A DNA stretch of 64,000 bases from Pyrus communis (Eukaryota > Streptophyta > Magnoliopsida > Rosales > Rosaceae), in NCBI RefSeq assembly GCF_963583255.1, contig NC_084805.1, positions 7,742,827 to 7,806,826 on the forward strand, written 5' to 3'. Below, in pieces: positions 58,711 through 64,000 of the stretch. Position numbers and translations under genes: made by a program. Each line of letters opens with the position of its first letter. Positions within the stretch are counted from its first letter, which is position 1. The notes under the pieces are model-generated. The model had not been told where the DNA came from, searched no databases, and was given only the letters and a program-made list of their open reading frames with translations.

Positions 58711-58997
58711 TATTTTCGCCATATAAATTGCATAATCAAAATTGTTCAAGTTCTTGATTTTATTTGAAGATCATCCTTACAAAAAACTATACGAGTCTGA
58801 GATCGATTAGTCATCTAAATGTATAAAAGAAATCGACAGTGTGAGTACCAAGTAACATATTCATGATGAACCGTCTATTTCTTGGATACATTTGAATTAC
58901 TAAGAGATCTCTGATTCTAATGTTGTTTTCTTATGATCTTCAAATGAATATTAAGAAATTAAACATTTTTGATTATGTCATTTATATGCCAAAAATA
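58711..58997. repeat. Long palindromic MITE, about 287 bp
   Basis: Nearly the whole element folds back: ATATAAATTGCATAATCAAA at the left against the complement of TTTGATTATGTCATTTATAT at the right, continuing inward through TTTGAAGATCAT, TTAGTCATCTAAATGTAT and GAAATCGACAGT. Arms exceed 100 bp at about 80% identity. Related to the decayed repeat at 11961-12318. Confidence 0.8.
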
Positions 58998-59604
58998 CAT
59001 TATTCACAAAGAGTGGAATAGGTATCCCCTTTGGGGACATATTTTATACAAAGAAGATTAGTATAGCTCCTGCGCAAGGATGACATGCATAAATCAAGAA
59101 AAAGTCCAAATGCTTTTATGAAAAAATAAAAATAAAACAAAAATGAAATATGCTCATTCCCAACTGAAAATTCAAGTATTGTCTTACCCTTATCTTAATA
59201 TTTTATGTACGTGCATGGTCGAACCTTTTTAATTATCCGTCAAATTATTGTCAATCAATTAATATGCTTATCAACTACATCTATCATTTTGGAGCTGCCA
59301 AAAAAGTGAGTGCCTCAAAGCACCAATTCGTTATTCACCCAGTATTAATATTATGATTTACTGGTATTTATTGTTACTTGTATTTATAAGTCTAAGGCTC
59401 TAGACACATATTTATATATTTACATTGATTTTGATGCTTAATTAGTGACTCCCGTTGTGCGGTCCAACACAATCTCACGCCCATTAGAGTATAATATCCA
59501 CTTGATCACTCTTAAAGTAGAATATTGTTTAAAAAAAAATTTAAAAAAAAAAAAAAACATGTAGGCCCTTTTTTTTTTAGCAAGCAAGAAATTATAAATA
59601 AGAT
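58998..59604. other. Non-coding stretch
   Basis: No gene or repeat recognised. Confidence 0.5.
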
Positions 59605-59884
59605 CCTCGAATGACCTTTACACCTATACCTGGTAAATTTTTACACGACCTATTAACATGACATGAAAATAACAGGTTTTGGGTCAATACGATAACTAAT
59701 TGGGTCATTATCGGGTCACATGCTAAGAACCTGTTAATAACGGGTTCTTAACAGGTTTACACAAGGATGACACATAAGTAACCCGTTTCTACACATTAAG
59801 AAAAAAGTTATATTGATGATTTTAATTTTTTAAACTACTAAAAACACTTACTATAAAATACAATAGTCATAATGTATATGACAC

Positions 59885-59938
59885 ACCTCGACCGAAATCA
59901 AGGTGTGATGGCCAGCACGTCTTGATTTCGGTCGGGGT
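59885..59938. repeat. Perfect inverted repeat, 14 bp arms (18 with one G-T pair)
   Basis: CGACCGAAATCAAG (59889-59902) faces CTTGATTTCGGTCG (59921-59934) across 18 nt. The left arm continues ACACACCTCG, the 3' tip of the long TGTCACATCC-type LTR family, so this looks like two LTR tips head to head. Confidence 0.85.
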
Positions 59939-59940
59939 AT

Positions 59941-60235
59941 TGTAACATCCCACATCGTCTAGGGGAGTGGATCCTGTAAGCCTTATATGTATATTTCCAT
60001 CCCTACCTAGCACGAGGCCTTTTGGTAGCTCACTGGCTTTGGGTTCCATTGGAACTTCGAAGTTAAGCGAGTTTGTGCGAGAGTAATCCCAGGATGGGTG
60101 ACTCACTAGGAAGTTCTCGTGTGAGTTCCCAGAAACAAAACCGTGAGGGCGTGGTTGGGGGCCCAAAGCGGACAATATCGTGCTACGGTGGAGTCGAGCC
60201 CGGGATGTGGTGGGGGCCTGGGCTAGGATGTGACA
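59941..60235 (+). mobile_element. Cassandra (TRIM) solo LTR
   Basis: TGTAACATCCCACATCG...GGATGTGACA, 295 bp. Cassandra LTRs are known for carrying 5S rRNA-like sequence with its Pol III promoter; that segment is present at 60049-60130. No internal domain (TGGTATCAGAGC primer site) follows and there is no second LTR. Flanks GGTAT and GTATA do not give a clean 5-bp duplication. Confidence 0.9.
60049..60130 (+). repeat. 5S rRNA-like segment of Cassandra
   Basis: GGAACTTCGAAGTTAAGCGA, GCGAGAGTAATCCCAGGATG, GGTGACTCACTAGGAAGTTC and TCGTG follow plant 5S rRNA in order, including A-box (AGTTAAGCG) and C-box (CAGGATGGGTGAC). It lacks a matching 5S 5' third and terminator, so it is not a 5S gene. Confidence 0.88.
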
Positions 60236-61344
60236 GTATATGTATATATTGTACACTAAATATGTATTATTGTATTATTATTCTATATAAATTTTAAAAA
60301 AAAAAGTTTTATTTATTTATTTATTTTTAAAGTATATTATAGGCAAAGAGTGAGATTAAAAAAATTATAAAACACATTAAAAATAAAATATCAAGTAAAT
60401 TAATAATATCAAACACATTAAAAAACTATAAGTGTGAAAAATGTGAAAAAAATATGCAAATGATCATGAGTGCATCCTCTATCCTTTTAGGATGGGTACA
60501 TCGTCGTTTGAATTTTTAAAACCATACAAACCCTCATGAATAGTATTTTCAAGGGAGTTCAAAGTAAATAAAATTTATAATCATTAATGTGCAAGTCTGA
60601 AAAATGTGAAAACATATATAAATGCTCGTGATTGCATTATCTACACTTCGACGATGGATACATGGTCATTTAGATTTTTAAAACCCTTCAAATCTCATGA
60701 ATAGTATTTTATTGAGTGCAAAATTAATATATCAAACCAAAGTTCCAATATCATTTCCCTTGGTGATTGATGAAAATTGAATGGTTTTATTGTCCAAAAC
60801 AGGCAAGGTTCCTTAACCTTGAACACAACTCCCTTCATTTTGCATGTCCTTGAACATTTGGTATATAGTGGTAATTTACTAATGTTTTTCCATTTGGCTT
60901 TTATTTTGGGGTATGTAATACTTGAAAGACAAAAGTTTTTTTTTTTAATTTTATTTTTATGTTTTGAAGTAATATTTATGTGATAATATGGTACGCATAT
61001 ACTAATTTAGTATTATGATTTCCTTTTTGGTTCAGGTCAAATTATGTTTTTTCCATTTTCTTTATTTATTGATTTCAAATATATTTTCTTTAACGGATAA
61101 CAGGCCGAGTCATATTACTTGATAATATTAATGAGTGGATTTCGAGTCAGATCATATTACCCGTTTACTTTAACGGGTTTTACACTACACGGCCTATTAA
61201 GATATCAGGTATATCACGAAAACGACATGAACACAACTAATACGACACGAATGCCAAGTCTATTTACACCAAACATATCAGCATTTAACCTAGAAATGAA
61301 CTCCACAGGAAAATTAGCAAACCAGACACATGTATGATCATATT

Positions 61345-62887
61345 TATCAAATCAAGACTGAAGCAATCTAGGTTGATATGATATAACCATCTACATGAGT
61401 ACTTGATTGGTCAAGGATATGTGAATAATGAAATATGCCCATACGTGTTTATGAAGAAGTCATATTCCAGAATTGAGAAAATTGAAGTTTATGTCGATGA
61501 CATGAATCCCACTAGGACTAAGGAGCTTGTGACAACTGTCGCGTATATGAAGTCAGAATTTGAGACTAAGATCTTAGGAAAACTTGTCACTACCTCAGTC
61601 TAAAGCTCGACCATTGTTCGGATGGCATTATGGTCCACCAATGAAACTACACCCTAAAGGTGTTGCGATGTCAAAAGGCTAGATGCTAAATGGACCCTTT
61701 TTGTCTTAAAGACGACGAGGAAGAGGTTTTGGAGCCTAAAGTTCCATACCTAAGTTCAATTAGCACTTCATTGTACTTAGCTTAGTTCATTAGACCAAAC
61801 ATCTCATTCATTGTTAAATTTTTAGTAAGATTAGCAATGCACTAACATACAGACATTGGAATGGTGTGAAAGATCTTTCGTCACCTCAAGAGTATTATGG
61901 ATTTAGGCTTATTCTATCCATTCTCATACTCAAGTAAAGCCGCTGCCCCTTTCAGTTCTGAAGTTGATTCTTACCTTGCTAGTTATGCTAACACATGTTG
62001 TTTATTTGACTCGCACAAGGCACGTTCTCAAATGGGTTATGTCTTTACCGTTGGAGACACCACACTATCTAATGTCAAACAAATAGACCTTAGTTGCGGC
62101 TTCTCCAAAACATGCTAAAATTCTCTCGTTTCATGAAGCTACACATTAATGCTTTTGTCATAAAGTTGTTGTTGAGTATATTTGAAGCATTTATGGATTT
62201 TCTTTCATCATTGACGTCCCCGCAGTGACCTATGAAGACAACACCGCTTGTATCGACCAGATCAAGAGATAATACATTAAAAGAGACAATACTAAACATA
62301 TTAGGTAGAAGTTTTTCTTTTTACATCAGCAGTAAGAGCATAAAAAGATTGAAGTCAAGCAGATTCGTTCCAAAGACAATCTTATTGATCTTTTCATGAA
62401 GTCATTGCAAAAGTTCATTTTTCAAAAGCTTGTTCAAGGAATTTGTATGCTTAAACGCTTGAGTTACAACGTTTGCAGTTCTCATTGGAAAGTTTTGTAA
62501 AACACAGGGGGAATAACTTGAATATACATAATATACTTTTTTTCCTTACGATTAGGACCATTTTTTTCTCATTGAATTTTTATTGCCTGACGAGACACTA
62601 ACTCTAGGTTGTTCATGCCCTTGTGTGTCCTACTTGCGTCCTGCAGACGTTAAGTGTTGACTTATTGCATTAACTCACTTTTCTCTTTAGACTATGAGTT
62701 TTATCCCATCTTGGGTTTTATCATAGCCAGGTTTGTGAGAGTTACTTCTTATATGTATTCCATATTTAAGACTTGCGTTTACTCATTAGTGTCAACTTGA
62801 TGAGACAACTTCTTGAACTACTTTTGTAGCATCGTTGAAGACCTGATGGGCACCATGTACTTGAGTGATTACACACTCAAGGGAGAG
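61345..62887 (+). pseudogene. copia RT / RNase H remnant
   Basis: Starts abruptly inside RT at the point matching about 6135 of the 909-8000 element. RT part 61403-61603 (GQGYVNNEICPYVFMKKSYS, YVDDMN motif), RNase H parts to about 62300 (SQMGYVFTVGDT, then DNTACIDQIK-like in another frame). Ends in the purine tract TCAAGGGAGAG before the LTR. All of gag, protease and integrase is missing and the frames are broken. It is related to, but clearly diverged from, the copia element at the left end. Confidence 0.85.
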
Positions 62888-63127
62888 TGTTGCAACTCTA
62901 AATTAATTAGGAGTGCAATTGTGTAGATCTTAGTAGGATATTTTCTAACTCTTTTCTATTAGACTTTGTATTCCTTGTAGGATTAGAAAGCCACATTATG
63001 TTTACTGTAAATAAAACACAAAACGGTGAGAAACTGCACCGCAAAAATATCCCAAACTCTAATTTTCTCTCTTCTTCCCAGTGTCGTACCTTCTCCTTCT
63101 TCCTTCACTAAAATAAGCCCACACCAG
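62888..63127 (+). repeat. 3' LTR of the copia remnant
   Basis: TGTTGCAACTC follows the purine tract; the layout (AGGAGTGCAATTGTGTAGAT, then TGTAAATAAAACACAAAACG) parallels the LTR at 7730-8000. The right end near ACACCAGCA is a guess. Confidence 0.6.
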
Positions 63128-63346
63128 CATCTTTAATATATATATATATATATATATATATCCATTTGATATTATTTATCTTTATTATTAGTATTGTAAC
63201 AATAAAAAACTGTTTGGGTTTTCAATTCATTCAAATGATGCTTATTAGTTCAATTTTAATTGATGTTTTGCTGTAAGTTATTCATGAAGTAGGAATATGC
63301 ACACCAACGACGGTGATGAGTTGATGATAATAATTTGGTTTTCATG
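63128..63346. other. Short non-coding stretch with (TA)n
   Basis: A (TA)n run lies at 63135-63161. Nothing else seen. Confidence 0.6.
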
Positions 63347-63480
63347 AAGGGAATTGTTATTGACACTCCAAAAATCTCATTTTACACTCCTAACTTTCTA
63401 TATTTGGAAAGAAAATACACTTGTGAGGAGTGTAGAATGAGATTTTTGAAGTGTCAATAACATTTCCCTTTATGAATTGT
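63347..63480. repeat. MITE with about 43-bp inverted repeats
   Basis: AAGGGAATTGTTATTGACAC, TCCAAAAATCTCATTTTACACTC is matched on the other strand by AAGGGAAATGTTATTGACAC, TTCAAAAATCTCATTCTACACTC. Total about 134 bp with a short loop. Arms are about 90% identical, so it is a fairly young copy. Confidence 0.88.
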
Positions 63481-63538
63481 TAATTTTTATTTCTGTTACT
63501 TCAGGAGAAAGGGATTTGGGAGAGAGAAGAGAAGAAGT

Positions 63539-63568
<30 letters not shown>
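63539..63568. repeat. G30 homopolymer
   Basis: Run of 30 G after a purine-rich segment. Length may be affected by sequencing or assembly. Confidence 0.85.
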
Positions 63569-63569
<1 letters not shown>

Positions 63570-63889
63570 GGGAAGGAATTCATGCGGCGGCATGATGGAC
63601 AAGATTACAATTAGAAACTAAAAATTGAACGCTATTTGAACTAAATATAAGCTTGAATCTTTGTTTGTGTACTTTAGCTAGCCACAAGGGAAGGGGTAAA
63701 TACCCTAAATTCATGCGGCAGCATGATAGGCAAGAGACTGCAATTTGAAACTAAAAGGTTTTAATTGTTATTTGTTTCATACATTTAATTTCCTCATTTC
63801 CGTCTCTTCCCACTCACCACCCTCCTTCGGTCCTTTCACCCTTCACTAGTCCTACAATCTAATAGTATATTCTTCTTTATCTTGTAAGT

Positions 63890-64000
63890 CACTACTAGGA
63901 ATAACATCTTGGGCGACGAAGGGGAAATTGTCACGCAAACGGAAAAATCGTCGCTGGAAACATTGGGCGGCAAAGACTCCGTCACGCAAAGCTTGTGACG
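63890..64000. mobile_element. Left end of a CACTA (En/Spm) transposon, cut by the window
   Basis: CACTACTAGGAATAACATC is the typical CACTA terminus. It is followed by closely spaced subterminal motifs (GGGCGACGAAGG, TTGTCACGCAAACGG, TCGTCGCTGG, GGGCGGCAAAGAC, CGTCACGCAAAGC, TTGTGACG), the usual transposase-binding pattern. The 3-bp flank is AGT. The other end lies outside. Confidence 0.82.

Larger units (their letters stand above)
59605..61270. mobile_element. Possible hAT-like element (TTACACGAC family), interrupted
   Basis: The left part (TTTTTACACGACCTATTAAC, GACATGAAAATAACAGG) and, inverted, the right part (CGTGTCGTATTAG, TTCATGTCGTTTTCGTG, AACCCGTTAAAGTAAACGGG) are imperfect inverted repeats rich in AACGGGT words, a pattern I know from plant DNA transposons. 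No transposase and no target duplication were found. The 60240-61080 interior is AT-rich and empty; ORF 60777-60983 has no domain. Confidence 0.35.

Overview
This window looks like nuclear DNA of a dicot plant, AT-rich and heavily filled with transposable elements. I infer Rosaceae (apple, pear or Prunus type) because several repeats resemble families I associate with that group: a Cassandra element carrying 5S rRNA-like sequence, a long LTR family starting TGTCACATCC, and short MITEs. The family call is an inference. The three protein-coding genes are ordinary angiosperm genes: a MIP1-type leucine-zipper/DUF547 protein with eleven coding exons (14391-18017, +), the plastid-division gene PDV2 with two exons (37633-40950, +), and a single-exon DUF4228/PADRE protein (51761-52240, -). 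They are unrelated in function and are separated by transposon-rich DNA; nothing suggests joint regulation.

Layout. 1-8000: a small MITE, then an old but structurally complete Ty1/copia element (909-8000, 5-bp target duplication ATTCT, broken gag-pol). 8376-11110: a probable long LTR in minus orientation with an array of small hairpins. 11111-14390: AT-rich upstream region. 14391-18017: DUF547 gene. 18018-23534: repeat remnants, a MULE-like element with a minisatellite, a decayed coding fragment and a palindromic MITE. 23535-28194: a very young, pol-less LTR retrotransposon with apparently identical 948-bp LTRs (target duplication GATAT) and one intact 292-aa ORF. 28283-29950: 5'-truncated LINE, minus strand. 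30660-34290: a Ty3/gypsy-like element that lost pol and most of its 3' LTR. 34470-36267: a compound element joining Cassandra-type internal domains to a 1.64-kb LTR, with an integrase piece inside that LTR (target duplication ATGTT). 37082-37232: MITE. 37633-40950: PDV2.

41590-47310: an LTR-like block, a decayed Tat/Ogre-type gypsy gag-pol and a FAR1-like fragment, all minus strand. 47905-50962: a second, larger MULE-like element with an 0.75-kb minisatellite. 51761-52240: PADRE gene. 54278-58675: two abutting PIF/Harbinger-like insertions, the second containing LINE-like DNA split by a 1645-bp solo LTR (target duplication GTTTT). 58711-58997: long palindromic MITE. 59605-61270: a repeat hosting a Cassandra solo LTR. 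61345-63127: the 3' part of a second copia element. 63347-63480: MITE. 63890-end: start of a CACTA transposon that runs out of the window.

The observations I rate highest are the pol-less LTR element with duplicated cruciform-plus-polypurine modules, the hairpin arrays with compensating base changes at a similar place in three long LTRs, and the sequence shared in antisense between the long LTRs and Cassandra. All coordinates and alignments were made by eye.
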